Shown here: positions 9,559-20,553 of the stretch, piece by piece
Position numbering within the stretch: position 1 is the first letter of the stretch
Layout of the letters: each line of letters begins with the position of its first letter
The notes under the pieces: model-generated
What the model was told of the DNA's origin: nothing
Database searches by the model: none
What the model saw: the letters and a program-made list of their open reading frames with translations, nothing else
Translations under genes and position numbers: made by a program
Assembly: GCF_002234375.1 (NCBI RefSeq)
Contig: NZ_NMQV01000039.1
Coordinates: 1-64,000, forward strand
DNA from: Pseudomonas fluvialis
GTDB taxonomy: Bacteria; Pseudomonadota; Gammaproteobacteria; Pseudomonadales; Pseudomonadaceae
Reading direction: 5' to 3'
Length of the DNA stretch: 64,000 bases

Positions 9559-10498
9559 CGGCAGGTTCCTTTGCGGTGAGGGCCGCGGGCGCGGCAAATG
9601 CGGCATCCAGCGGCAGGGCATCGAAGGTCTTGATCAGCTCGACCAGAATCTGGCTGGCCGGGCCCAATGGCTTGTCCTTGTGGCAGTACAGGTTGAAACG
9701 TGGACGCTTGCGCATACCGCTGGCCAGCGGAAGCGGCTTGAGTCGACCTTCTTCCAGCTCACGCTGCATCAGGTGCCGGGGCAGCCAGGCAAAGCCCAGG
9801 CCATTGGCGACGAAGGTTACCGCCGTACTCAGGCTGCTGACCGTCCAGCGTTGCTCGGCACCCAGCCAGCCGACATCGCGCGGGCGTTGCTGGCCGGAGT
9901 CGCGAATCACCACCTGCAGCTGGCTCTGCAGGTCTTCCAGGGTGAGTTGCCGCTGCATCTGGTGCAGGGCATGGGCGGGGTGAGCCACGGCGATGAACTC
10001 CACTTCGCCCAGTTCATGGCCCAGGTAGCCGACGATGCTCAGGCTGCTGATCGCCAGGTCGGCAGTGCCGTCGAGCAGGACTTCCTCGACGCCGGAGAGT
10101 ACTTCTTCGCGCAGGCGTACCCGGCAGCCGCGGCTTTGCGGCATGAAAGCTGCCAGGGCACGCAGCAGGCGTTCGGTGGGGTAGGCGGCATCGACCACCA
10201 GGCGTACTTCAGCCTCCCAGCCCTGTTCCATGTTGCTGGCCAGGTCTTCCAGTTGTTTGGCCTGCAGGAGCAGCTGGCGCGAGCGGCGCAGCAGTACCTC
10301 GCCGGCTTCAGTGAGCACCGCCTTGCGCCCCTCGATGCGCAGCAGCGGGACGCCCAGTTGCTCCTGCATGCGCGCCACGGTGTAGCTGACCGAGGACTGC
10401 GAGCGGTGGATGGCTTCAGCGGCCTGGGCAAAGCCGCCATGATCGACCACGGCTTGCAAGGTGCGCCATTGTTCCAGGGTCACGCGCGGCGCTTTCAT
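9551..10498 (-). CDS. LysR family transcriptional regulator
   Basis: 315 residues: N-terminal winged HTH (about 5-63, with GGFAQAAEAIHRSQSSVSYT) and a LysR substrate-binding domain (about 90-290). Two adjacent ATGs exist (10501 and 10498); the SD AAGGGGG is better spaced from 10498, so that one is used. The frame is open 58 codons further upstream without family similarity. It is divergent from a small secreted-protein gene, with azoR beyond it; regulation of these neighbours is plausible by context but the effector is unknown. Confidence 0.92.
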   Translation of the reverse strand: MKAPRVTLEQWRTLQAVVDHGGFAQAAEAIHRSQSSVSYTVARMQEQLGVPLLRIEGRKAVLTEAGEVLLRRSRQLLLQAKQLEDLASNMEQGWEAEVRLVVDAAYPTERLLRALAAFMPQSRGCRVRLREEVLSGVEEVLLDGTADLAISSLSIVGYLGHELGEVEFIAVAHPAHALHQMQRQLTLEDLQSQLQVVIRDSGQQRPRDVGWLGAEQRWTVSSLSTAVTFVANGLGFAWLPRHLMQRELEEGRLKPLPLASGMRKRPRFNLYCHKDKPLGPASQILVELIKTFDALPLDAAFAAPAALTAKEPADV

Positions 10499-10549
10499 CA
10501 TTGCCCCCTTGTGGCCTAAGCTGGGCGCCCCCGATGCTGGAGGCCCTCC

Positions 10550-10873
10550 ATGAAACGAATCATCTGTTGTGCGCTGCTGCTCATGCCCTTGCTGGCGCAA
10601 GCCTTTCCCAAAGAGATCGAGAAGCAGCTCAACGGTAGCGAAATTTCGGCCAGCGTGATTGCCATCGATCACAACCTGGCAGGTTTGCAGCTCTATAACT
10701 ATGGCGGCCAGGCCGCGCAGTGCGAGGCGCGCTTTCGCAGCGGTCCGGAAGCGCCCAAGGTGCGGCGCGCCGAGTTGGCGCCGGGGGCCAGTGCCAACTT
10801 CAGCGTGCGCTTTACGCGCAGTGTGCTGCGTTTGCGTGTGCAGTTGACCTGTAAGCCGTTAGCTCAAGATTAA
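10550..10873 (+). CDS. Small secreted protein of unknown function
   Basis: 107 residues with a clear Sec signal peptide (MKRIICCALLLMPLLAQA, cleavage near 18). The mature part of about 89 residues is small, has two cysteines (one in QCEARF, one in LTCKP near the end) and looks like a beta-rich domain; the pair could form a disulfide in the periplasm. I do not recognise a function. The ATG is preceded by GGAGGCCCTCC. Divergent from the LysR gene (51-bp gap) and 102 bp upstream of azoR. Confidence 0.85.
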   Translation: MKRIICCALLLMPLLAQAFPKEIEKQLNGSEISASVIAIDHNLAGLQLYNYGGQAAQCEARFRSGPEAPKVRRAELAPGASANFSVRFTRSVLRLRVQLTCKPLAQD

Positions 10874-10975
10874 ATCGATTTTATCGATCTTTAAAAGCGA
10901 TTAATTGCGCTATTTAATCGTTTTTTTGCGGGATAACCTGTTCTCTATCGCATCCCCACCGCTGGAGAAAAGCCC
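10874..10975. promoter_or_regulatory. AT-rich azoR upstream region with dyads
   Basis: Between the small secreted-protein gene and azoR the sequence turns strongly AT-rich. It contains ATCGAT-TTT-ATCGAT (perfect inverted repeat, about 10874-10888) followed by a TTAAAAGCGATTAATTGCGC tract. Such dyads suit a LysR-type or other dimeric operator for azoR, but this is inference. Confidence 0.35.
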
Positions 10976-11575
10976 ATGTCCCGTATGCTCGTCATTGAAA
11001 GCAGTGCCCGCCAGGAAGGTTCGGTATCCCGTCAGTTGACCCGTCGCCTGGTCGATGCCTGGCAGGCCCGGCATGCCGCTGACACGGTGGTCTGGCGAGA
11101 TCTGGCTGCGCAACCTGTGCCGCATCTCGATGCCGATCTGTTGCAGGCCTGGATGCAGCCGGCAGACCAGCTCAGCACTCCGCAGCAACAGGCGCTGCAG
11201 CGCTCCGACAGGCTGATTGAGGAGTTGCTGGCGGCTGATGTGCTGGTTATTGCCGCGCCCATGTACAACTTCATGATTCCCAGCACCCTCAAGGCCTGGT
11301 TCGACCACGTGCTGCGTGCCGGGGTGACCTTCCGTTACGGCGCCAATGGCCCGGAAGGCTTGCTGCGCGGCAAACGGGCCGTGGTGTTGACTGCGCGCGG
11401 GGGTATCTATGCCGGTGGCCCGCAGGATCTGCAGGAGGCTTATCTGCGCCAGTTGCTGGCCTTTATCGGTATCCATCAGGTTGATTTCGTACATGCCGAA
11501 GGGCAGAGCCTGGGCCAGCCGTTGCAGCAGGAGGGGCTGGACAAGGCGCTAGGCCAGTTGGCCGCGCTGGGTTGA
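10976..11575 (+). CDS. azoR: FMN-dependent NADH-azoreductase
   Basis: Flavodoxin-fold quinone/azo reductase (AzoR family), reducing quinones, azo dyes and nitro compounds with NAD(P)H; cytoplasmic homodimer. 199 residues; the FMN phosphate loop ESSARQEGSVS (8-18), the PMYNFMIPSTLKAWFDHV segment (about 95-112) and the TARGGIYAGG loop near 142 are characteristic. SD GGAG lies before the ATG. Context with a LysR gene resembles AzoR clusters of other pseudomonads, where it is thought to relieve electrophile or quinone stress. Confidence 0.95.
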   Translation: MSRMLVIESSARQEGSVSRQLTRRLVDAWQARHAADTVVWRDLAAQPVPHLDADLLQAWMQPADQLSTPQQQALQRSDRLIEELLAADVLVIAAPMYNFMIPSTLKAWFDHVLRAGVTFRYGANGPEGLLRGKRAVVLTARGGIYAGGPQDLQEAYLRQLLAFIGIHQVDFVHAEGQSLGQPLQQEGLDKALGQLAALG

Positions 11576-11607
11576 TTGACTGCTTGCCGTTTGCTCCTTT
11601 GCGGCAT

Positions 11608-11670
11608 AGCCGCCGTGTTGCCGGAGTGTCGCAATCAGCGGCGAAGATGGCGGACATGGCGGCTTTTTTT
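11608..11670 (+). terminator. Possible azoR terminator
   Basis: AGCCGCC (11608-11614) can pair with GGCGGCT (11658-11664), followed directly by a run of T. The loop is long (43 bases), and an alternative short hairpin TGGCGGC / GCCGCCA (11657-11679) overlaps it, so the fold is uncertain. Confidence 0.4.
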
Positions 11671-11782
11671 GTGCCGCCAGTCGGCTATTTTCACGGTAAG
11701 ACCATGGTCGAATGGCCCGCACCGAGGCTGCCGACTACAACTGTAGACATACAAAAACAACAACGTCTCGAGGTTCCGTGTC

Positions 11783-13735
<1,953 letters not shown>

Positions 13736-13810
13736 TCCGTGTGGCGGGCTGCCCAGGTGGCCCGTCGCGAAGCGATCCGGCACATTCCGGTCACAAGCCG
13801 GGATGCCCAG

Positions 13811-13839
13811 CGCCCTGCGCGACTCAGTCGCGTGGGGCG
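13811..13839. terminator. Strong hairpin between acs and the deaminase gene
   Basis: CGCCCTGCGCGACT pairs with AGTCGCGTGGGGCG (about 14 bp including two G-T wobbles, almost no loop in DNA form). It overlaps the stop codon of the minus-strand deaminase gene. No long U-run follows, so it could be a terminator or an mRNA end-stabiliser for either convergent gene. Confidence 0.45.
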
Positions 13840-14411
13840 TTGTCTTTATGGCTGCCGTTGTAGAGCGGGCCGCCCTGTTGCCGATAGCAGTGCAGCAACT
13901 GGCGGGCCTGCTGGGCGGCCAGCCCGCCACGCACCTGTATGCCGCGCTCGCGCAGCTGATTTGCCCAGTGGGCGGGTTTGTCGCCTTCGTCAAAGCCGAT
14001 GGCGCGTACGTCAGCATCGCTGGCGGCATACAACAGGCTGCTGATTCCCGCCCAATGCAGGGCGCCCAGGCACATGCTGCAGGGTTCGGCACTGCTGACC
14101 AGTTGCGCGCCAACCCTGGTCAGCTGGTAGTCCCCCAGGTGCTGCTCAGCCATGGCCATGGCCAGGACTTCGGCGTGCGCCAGCGATTGTTGCTGGCGCG
14201 TGACCTGGTTGACGCCAGCGCCCAGCAGGCGTCCTTGCGCGTCGAACACGGCGGCGGCGAAAGGACCGTCACCGGCCTCGATGTTGCGCCGCGCCAGTTC
14301 CAGCACCAGTTGCATGCGTTGTGCGTCACTTGGCCAGTGGCTGGGCTGGCTGGCCAGGTAGTCACGTAGCCAATGCGGTAGTGTCAGGTGCAGCAGGCTG
14401 GGCAGGGGCAT
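13824..14411 (-). CDS. Nucleoside/guanine deaminase-like protein (CMP/dCMP deaminase fold)
   Basis: Zinc hydrolase of the cytidine deaminase superfamily. From the ATG at 14411 it has 195 residues with the zinc site HAE (H79, E81) and PCSMC (C111, C114), so catalytically complete. The N-terminal 30 residues (PLPSLLHLTLPHWL...) are an extension not seen in TadA. Sequence flavour resembles guanine or tRNA adenosine deaminase-like enzymes, but the substrate cannot be decided from sequence alone. The frame continues 20 codons upstream to a TTG; the ATG at 14411 has GGGAG seven bases before it and is preferred. Confidence 0.88.
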   Translation of the reverse strand: MPLPSLLHLTLPHWLRDYLASQPSHWPSDAQRMQLVLELARRNIEAGDGPFAAAVFDAQGRLLGAGVNQVTRQQQSLAHAEVLAMAMAEQHLGDYQLTRVGAQLVSSAEPCSMCLGALHWAGISSLLYAASDADVRAIGFDEGDKPAHWANQLRERGIQVRGGLAAQQARQLLHCYRQQGGPLYNGSHKDNAPRD

Positions 14412-14942
14412 GAGCAGGCTCCCGGATAAGGCTTGGGCGTAATGCTCCGCCGGATAGGCGTGTGAGGGCAAGAGGCGCCCTGAATGGGGGCATGTCTGGG
14501 AGGTGTTGGTTTTTTTTGGTGCTTTTATCGATTTAAATCGGTTGTTCGGGCGGTTGGCTCATGAGGTGTTACCGAGCGTAGCCGGGCCGCTACCGGCTGT
14601 CACACCAGGCTTTGGCAGTGGTTTTGGAAGATTATGGAAAGCCTTGGATAGGCTGGTAATGGCCAGTGTGGCTCGGTTCTTGAAAGGATTTACAGATTTT
14701 TATTCCTGTCTTGTTGGTCATTTTTTTGCTGCGCTGTCAAGGCGCTGTTCTGCTGGCGCAGGTTGTTCTGTAATTAGTTGTCGCATTCAGGAAATATCGG
14801 ACTGCGACCTGTCGCTAGAATGCCGGCCTACTGGCGGGTCGTCGCCGGCGCCGTGTTCCCCGCGCCGACAGCCCGTCTCCGCTCATTTTTGCAGGGTGCA
14901 GGCCTGGCCTGGCGCTGCCACTGTTTCGCAGGAGTTGCCACG
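14412..14942 (+). promoter_or_regulatory. Long non-coding region upstream of aotJ with ArgR half-sites
   Basis: 531 bp with no credible gene. Near the 3' end: TGTCGC-N8-AA at 14779-14794 (matching the Pseudomonas ArgR half-site), a second TGTCGC at 14810-14815, and a -10-like TAGAAT at 14816-14821, leaving a 121-base leader before the aotJ ATG. Further upstream: a 12-bp perfect palindrome CGATTTAAATCG (14529-14540) and several AT-rich tracts of unknown role. The left part also holds the promoter of the minus-strand deaminase gene. Confidence 0.65.
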
Positions 14943-15716
14943 ATGAATAAGCTCGCTGTGCTGGGCGCCGTTGCCCTGTCGCTGTTTGCCGGCCTGGCCC
15001 AGGCGGAGAAACCGCTGCGTATTGGTATCGAGGCGGCTTTCCCGCCCTTTGCCTTCAAGACCCCGCAAGGGCAGATCAGTGGTTTCGACTATGACATCGG
15101 CAATGCGCTGTGTGCGCAAATGCAGGCCAAGTGCCAGTGGATCGAGCAGGAGTTCGACGGGCTGATTCCGGCGCTCAAGGTGCGCAAGTTCGACGCCGTG
15201 TTGTCCTCCCTGTCGATCACCGAGGATCGCCTGAAGTCGGTGGACTTTACCGACAAGTACTACCACACCCCGGCCAAGCTGGTGATGAAAGAGGGCAGCG
15301 CGCTGGGCGAGTTGCCGCAAGCGCTCAATGGCAAGAAGATCGGTGTGCAGCGTGCCTCGGTGTACGACCGCTTCGCCACCGAGCGCTTTGCTCCGGCTGG
15401 CGCGCAGATTGTTCGCTACAGCTCGCAGAACGAAGTATTCCTCGACCTGGCTGCCGGCCGTTTGGATGCCAGCCTGGCTGACGTGGTCAATATCGACGAA
15501 GGCTTCCTGGCCACTGACGCCGGCAAGGGCTTTGCTCTGGTGGGGCCTGACTTCACCGATCATGATTATTTCGGTCTGGGCATCGGCATTGCCGTGCGCA
15601 AGGGCGACCGGGCGCTGGCTGAGCGTTTCAACAAGGCGATCGCCGAGATTCGTGCCAATGGCACTTATCAGCAGGTTCAGGACAAGTACTTCAAGTACGA
15701 TATCTACGGCCAGTGA
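14943..15716 (+). CDS. aotJ: Arginine/ornithine ABC transporter, periplasmic binding protein AotJ
   Basis: Periplasmic solute-binding protein (family 3) that captures arginine and ornithine. 257 residues with a signal peptide (about 1-21, ending AGLAQA). The SBP3 signature GFDYDIGNALC and the LSSLSITEDR and QRASVYDRF segments fit the ArgT/HisJ/AotJ group. The frame is open to 14778 but the ATG at 14943, after GGAGTTGCCACG, starts the signal peptide. First gene of aotJQMP-argR; promoter carries ArgR half-sites. Separated from aotQ by a very stable hairpin. Confidence 0.96.
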   Translation: MNKLAVLGAVALSLFAGLAQAEKPLRIGIEAAFPPFAFKTPQGQISGFDYDIGNALCAQMQAKCQWIEQEFDGLIPALKVRKFDAVLSSLSITEDRLKSVDFTDKYYHTPAKLVMKEGSALGELPQALNGKKIGVQRASVYDRFATERFAPAGAQIVRYSSQNEVFLDLAAGRLDASLADVVNIDEGFLATDAGKGFALVGPDFTDHDYFGLGIGIAVRKGDRALAERFNKAIAEIRANGTYQQVQDKYFKYDIYGQ

Positions 15717-15726
15717 TCACCCGCCT

Positions 15727-15768
15727 ACGGGCGCGCGCCGGAGCCTCTGGGAGCCGGTGCGCGCCCGT
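15727..15768 (+). other. 15-bp stem-loop between aotJ and aotQ
   Basis: ACGGGCGCGCGCCGG (15727-15741) pairs with CCGGTGCGCGCCCGT (15754-15768), 15 bp with one G-T pair and a 12-base loop. No U-run follows, so it is not a classical terminator; more likely a 3' stabiliser or attenuator that keeps binding-protein expression above that of the permease. Confidence 0.7.
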
Positions 15769-15789
15769 GGCGTTTGAGGAACGCAACTT

Positions 15790-16479
15790 ATGCTTCACGG
15801 TTATGCGCCCACCATTCTTGAAGGTGCCTGGCTGACCTTGCAACTGGCCTTGCTGTCTATGCTGGTGGCCATTGCCCTTGGCCTGCTCGGTGCTGCGCTG
15901 CGTCTGTCGCCGCTGCGCTGGCTTGCCCTGCTGGGTGAGGTGTATGCCACGGTAATTCGTGGTATCCCCGATCTGGTGCTGATCCTGTTGATCTTTTTTG
16001 GTGGGCAGCAGCTGGTCAACCAACTGGCGCCACTGGTTGGCTACGAGGACTACATCGATATCGACCCGTTCTGGTCTGGCGTGCTGACCCTGGGGTTCAT
16101 CTTTGGTGCCTACCTGTCTGAGACCTTTCGTGGCGCCTTTCTCGGTATTGCCGCCGGGCAGGGCGAGGCCGGATTGGCCTACGGCATGAGCCGCCTGCAG
16201 GTGTTCTTGCGCATTCTGGTGCCGCAGATGGTGCGCCTGGCGATCCCCGGCTTTACCAATAACTGGCTGGTGCTGACCAAGGCGACCGCGCTGGTGTCGG
16301 TGGTTGGCCTGCAAGACATGATGTTTCGTGCCAAGAATGCGGCTGACGCGACGCGCGAGCCTTTTACCTTCTTTCTGGCCGTGGCTGCGCTCTACCTGCT
16401 GCTGACCAGCGTGTCGCTGCTTTTACTGCGTTTCGTCGAGAAGCGCTACAGCGCCGGCGTCAAGCTGGCCGAACTGTGA
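15790..16479 (+). CDS. aotQ: Arginine/ornithine ABC transporter permease AotQ
   Basis: Inner-membrane permease subunit (HisQ/HisM family), 229 residues with about five hydrophobic helices. The EAA-type loop that contacts the ATPase is visible as EAGLAYGMSRLQVFLRILVPQ (about 130-150). Pairs with AotM to form the translocation channel. Starts 73 bp after aotJ, beyond the intergenic hairpin, and ends ten bases before aotM. Confidence 0.95.
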   Translation: MLHGYAPTILEGAWLTLQLALLSMLVAIALGLLGAALRLSPLRWLALLGEVYATVIRGIPDLVLILLIFFGGQQLVNQLAPLVGYEDYIDIDPFWSGVLTLGFIFGAYLSETFRGAFLGIAAGQGEAGLAYGMSRLQVFLRILVPQMVRLAIPGFTNNWLVLTKATALVSVVGLQDMMFRAKNAADATREPFTFFLAVAALYLLLTSVSLLLLRFVEKRYSAGVKLAEL

Positions 16480-16489
16480 GGGCGCCGCG

Positions 16490-17188
16490 ATGAGTTTCGA
16501 TATCGCCCTGGTCTGGGCCAACCTGCCGATGTATGGCCAGGGCATTCTGGTGACCCTCAAGCTGTTGCTGATTGCCCTGGCAGTTGGCTTGTTGCTGGCC
16601 GTGCCGTTGGCGCTGATGCGTGTATCGCGGCGGCCCTGGGTGAATTTCCCGGCCTGGCTGTATACCTATGTGATTCGTGGCACACCGATGCTGGTACAGC
16701 TGTTCCTGGTCTATTACGGCCTGGCGCAGTTCCACAGCGTGCGTGAGAGCTGGCTGTGGCCCTGGTTATCGGATGCCACCTTCTGCGCCTGTCTGGCCTT
16801 TGCCATCAATACCAGTGCCTACACCGCGGAGATCCTTGCCGGTAGCCTGAAAAGCACCGCGCATGGCGAAATCGAAGCGGCGCGGGCCATGGGCATGTCG
16901 CCCGGCCTGCTGTATCGGCGCATCCTGTTGCCTTCGGCCTTGCGCCGTGCGCTGCCGCAGTACAGCAATGAGGTGATCATGATGCTGCATACCACCAGCC
17001 TGGCATCGATCGTGACGCTGATGGATATCACCGGTGCGGCGCGAACCTTCAATGCGCAGTACTACCTGCCGTTCGAGGCCTTCATCACCGCCGGGCTCTG
17101 CTATCTGCTGCTGACCTTCGTATTGGTGCGCCTGTTCAAGCTCGCCGAGCGGCGCTGGCTGGCCTACCTGGCACCGCGCCGGCACTGA
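16490..17188 (+). CDS. aotM: Arginine/ornithine ABC transporter permease AotM
   Basis: Second permease subunit of the arginine/ornithine importer, 232 residues, homologous to AotQ/HisM. EAA loop at EIEAARAMGMSPGLLYRRIL (about 125-144). Hydrophobic helices are intact. Lies between aotQ and aotP in the operon; SD is weak (GGGCGCCGCG) and expression may depend on coupling to aotQ. Confidence 0.95.
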   Translation: MSFDIALVWANLPMYGQGILVTLKLLLIALAVGLLLAVPLALMRVSRRPWVNFPAWLYTYVIRGTPMLVQLFLVYYGLAQFHSVRESWLWPWLSDATFCACLAFAINTSAYTAEILAGSLKSTAHGEIEAARAMGMSPGLLYRRILLPSALRRALPQYSNEVIMMLHTTSLASIVTLMDITGAARTFNAQYYLPFEAFITAGLCYLLLTFVLVRLFKLAERRWLAYLAPRRH

Positions 17189-17241
17189 TCTGATCTTTGT
17201 TTTGTGCCCGCCGCTTGCCGCGAGCGGGTTGGGAGACTGGC

Positions 17242-18006
17242 ATGTACAAGCTAGAAGTCGACGATTTGCACAAGCGCTACGGCAGCAACGAAGTGCTCAA
17301 GGGCGTCTCGCTGGCGGCGCGTGCCGGTGATGTCATCAGCATCATCGGCTCCAGCGGCTCGGGCAAGAGTACCTTCCTGCGCTGTATCAACCTGCTCGAG
17401 CAGCCACATGCCGGACGTATCTTGCTCAATGGCGAGCAATTGCGCCTCAAGGCCGGCAAGGACGGTGCGTTGCATGCGGAGGATGCCCGCCAGTTGCAGC
17501 GCATGCGTTCGCGACTGGCCATGGTGTTCCAGCATTTCAATCTGTGGTCGCACATGAGTGCGCTGGATAACGTCATGGAAGCCCCGGTGCATGTGCTGGG
17601 CATGGCCAAGCGTGAGGCGCGCGAGAAAGCCGAGTACTACCTGGCCAAGGTGGGGGTTGCCCACCGCAAGGAGGCTTATCCGGCACACATGAGTGGCGGT
17701 GAGCAGCAGCGCGTGGCGATTGCCCGGGCGCTGGCCATGGAGCCGGAGGTGATGTTGTTTGACGAGCCCACCTCGGCACTCGACCCCGAGCTGGTAGGCG
17801 AAGTGCTCCGGGTGATGCAGGACCTGGCCCTGGAGGGCCGCACCATGGTGGTGGTAACCCACGAGATGGGCTTTGCCCGCGAAGTTTCGAACCAGTTGGT
17901 GTTCCTCCATAAGGGGCTGGTCGAGGAGCGTGGTTGCCCCAAGGAAGTGCTGGCTAATCCGCAGTCCGAGCGCTTGCGCCAGTTTTTGTCCGGCAGTCTC
18001 AAGTGA
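17242..18006 (+). CDS. aotP: Arginine/ornithine ABC transporter ATP-binding protein AotP
   Basis: Cytoplasmic ATPase that drives the AotQM permease. 254 residues from MYKLEVDDL, the usual length. Walker [10 protein letters not shown] (about 35-43), ABC signature MSGGEQQRV (about 152-160), Walker B MLFDEPTSALD and the switch histidine in VVTHEMGFA. The ATG at 17242 has GGGAG eight bases upstream; the 15-codon longer frame lacks one. Confidence 0.96.
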   Translation: MYKLEVDDLHKRYGSNEVLKGVSLAARAGDVISIIGSSGSGKSTFLRCINLLEQPHAGRILLNGEQLRLKAGKDGALHAEDARQLQRMRSRLAMVFQHFNLWSHMSALDNVMEAPVHVLGMAKREAREKAEYYLAKVGVAHRKEAYPAHMSGGEQQRVAIARALAMEPEVMLFDEPTSALDPELVGEVLRVMQDLALEGRTMVVVTHEMGFAREVSNQLVFLHKGLVEERGCPKEVLANPQSERLRQFLSGSLK

Positions 18007-18121
18007 AGCGCGGCTACACTGTGCGTGTTGCCTTGTCTGTGCCCCTGCGGGCGCAGCTGGCGTCTGGCCTTTATCGTCGGTCGCTCAACGCGCCGGCCCG
18101 CCCTGGTCGATAACCCTGCTC

Positions 18122-19102
18122 ATGACTCATAGCGCCCACCGCATTGCTTTTCTCTACTGGCCGGGTACCCGCCCGGTCACGCTGGCCTTGGCCGAAGAGG
18201 CCTTGCAGACGGCGCGTCGCGTACAGCCGCAGCTCAGTTATGAAGTGCTGTTCATGCAGGCCGAACCCTGTGCCGAGGGTGCCTGGGGGTTGCCCGGGCA
18301 GTTGTGGGATGAGCGTCTGGAGAGTTGTGGGCGCGTCATCCTGCTGGCTGATGAGCCGCCCGCCGGTGTCTCGCCAGCACTTGCCCAATGTTTGCGTCAG
18401 CAGGTGCGGGCTGGCGTGCTGCTCGGGGCGTTCTCGGCCGGGGTCTATGCACTGGCCCAGTTGGGGCTGCTGGATGGTTACCGTTGTGCCGTGCATTGGC
18501 GCTGGCAGGATGATTTTGCCGAGCGTTTCCCCAAGGTCATTGCCACCAGCCACCTGTTCGATTGGGATCGTGACCGTTTCACGGCCTGCGGCGGCCTGGC
18601 AGTGCTGGACCTGTTGCTGGCCATGCTGGCGCGCGACCAGGGTGCCGAGCTGGCGGGTGCGGTCAGCGAGGAGTTGGTGGTCGAACGTATTCGCGAAGGG
18701 GGTGAGCGCCAGCGCATTCCGCTGCAGAACCGGCTGGGTTCGAGCCATCCCAAGCTGACCCAGGCCGTGCTGTTGATGGAGGCGAATATCGAGGAGCCGT
18801 TGACCACCGACGAGATCGCCCAGCATGTCTGCGTATCGCGTCGTCAGCTGGAGCGTATCTTCAAGCAATACCTCAATCGTGTGCCCAGTCAGTATTACCT
18901 GGAGCTGCGCTTGAACAAGGCTCGCCAGCTGCTCATGCAGACCAGCAAGTCGATCATTCAGATCGGCCTGTCCTGCGGCTTTTCCTCTGGGCCGCATTTC
19001 TCCAGTGCCTACCGTAATTTCTTTGGTGCTACGCCGCGCGAGGACCGCAACCAGCGTCGTGGTGCCAGCCAGGCCGAGGCTGCGGGCAGCGAACGCGGCT
19101 GA
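18122..19102 (+). CDS. argR: Arginine-responsive regulator ArgR (AraC/GlxA type)
   Basis: Transcription regulator of arginine uptake and catabolism in Pseudomonas. 326 residues: N-terminal DJ-1/PfpI (GATase1-like) domain (about 8-175) with an FSAGVYALAQLGLL elbow, and a C-terminal AraC HTH (about 215-310) with SRRQLERIFKQYL and IGLSCGFSSGPHFSSAYR. It is unrelated to the E. coli ArgR repressor. Placed directly after aotP with a 115-bp gap, upstream of the ast genes; both flanking promoters carry TGTCGC-type half-sites. The start MTHSAHRIAFL gives the family length. Confidence 0.95.
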   Translation: MTHSAHRIAFLYWPGTRPVTLALAEEALQTARRVQPQLSYEVLFMQAEPCAEGAWGLPGQLWDERLESCGRVILLADEPPAGVSPALAQCLRQQVRAGVLLGAFSAGVYALAQLGLLDGYRCAVHWRWQDDFAERFPKVIATSHLFDWDRDRFTACGGLAVLDLLLAMLARDQGAELAGAVSEELVVERIREGGERQRIPLQNRLGSSHPKLTQAVLLMEANIEEPLTTDEIAQHVCVSRRQLERIFKQYLNRVPSQYYLELRLNKARQLLMQTSKSIIQIGLSCGFSSGPHFSSAYRNFFGATPREDRNQRRGASQAEAAGSERG

Positions 19103-20520
<1,418 letters not shown>

Positions 20521-20553
20521 TCCTGGCGCCCGCTGTTTTCAAGGAGTTTGCCG

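Noticed and set aside
14778..14942. Longer N-terminus for AotJ
   Set aside because: It would translate through the ArgR sites and -10 element and bury the signal peptide; the ATG at 14943 starts a normal signal peptide.
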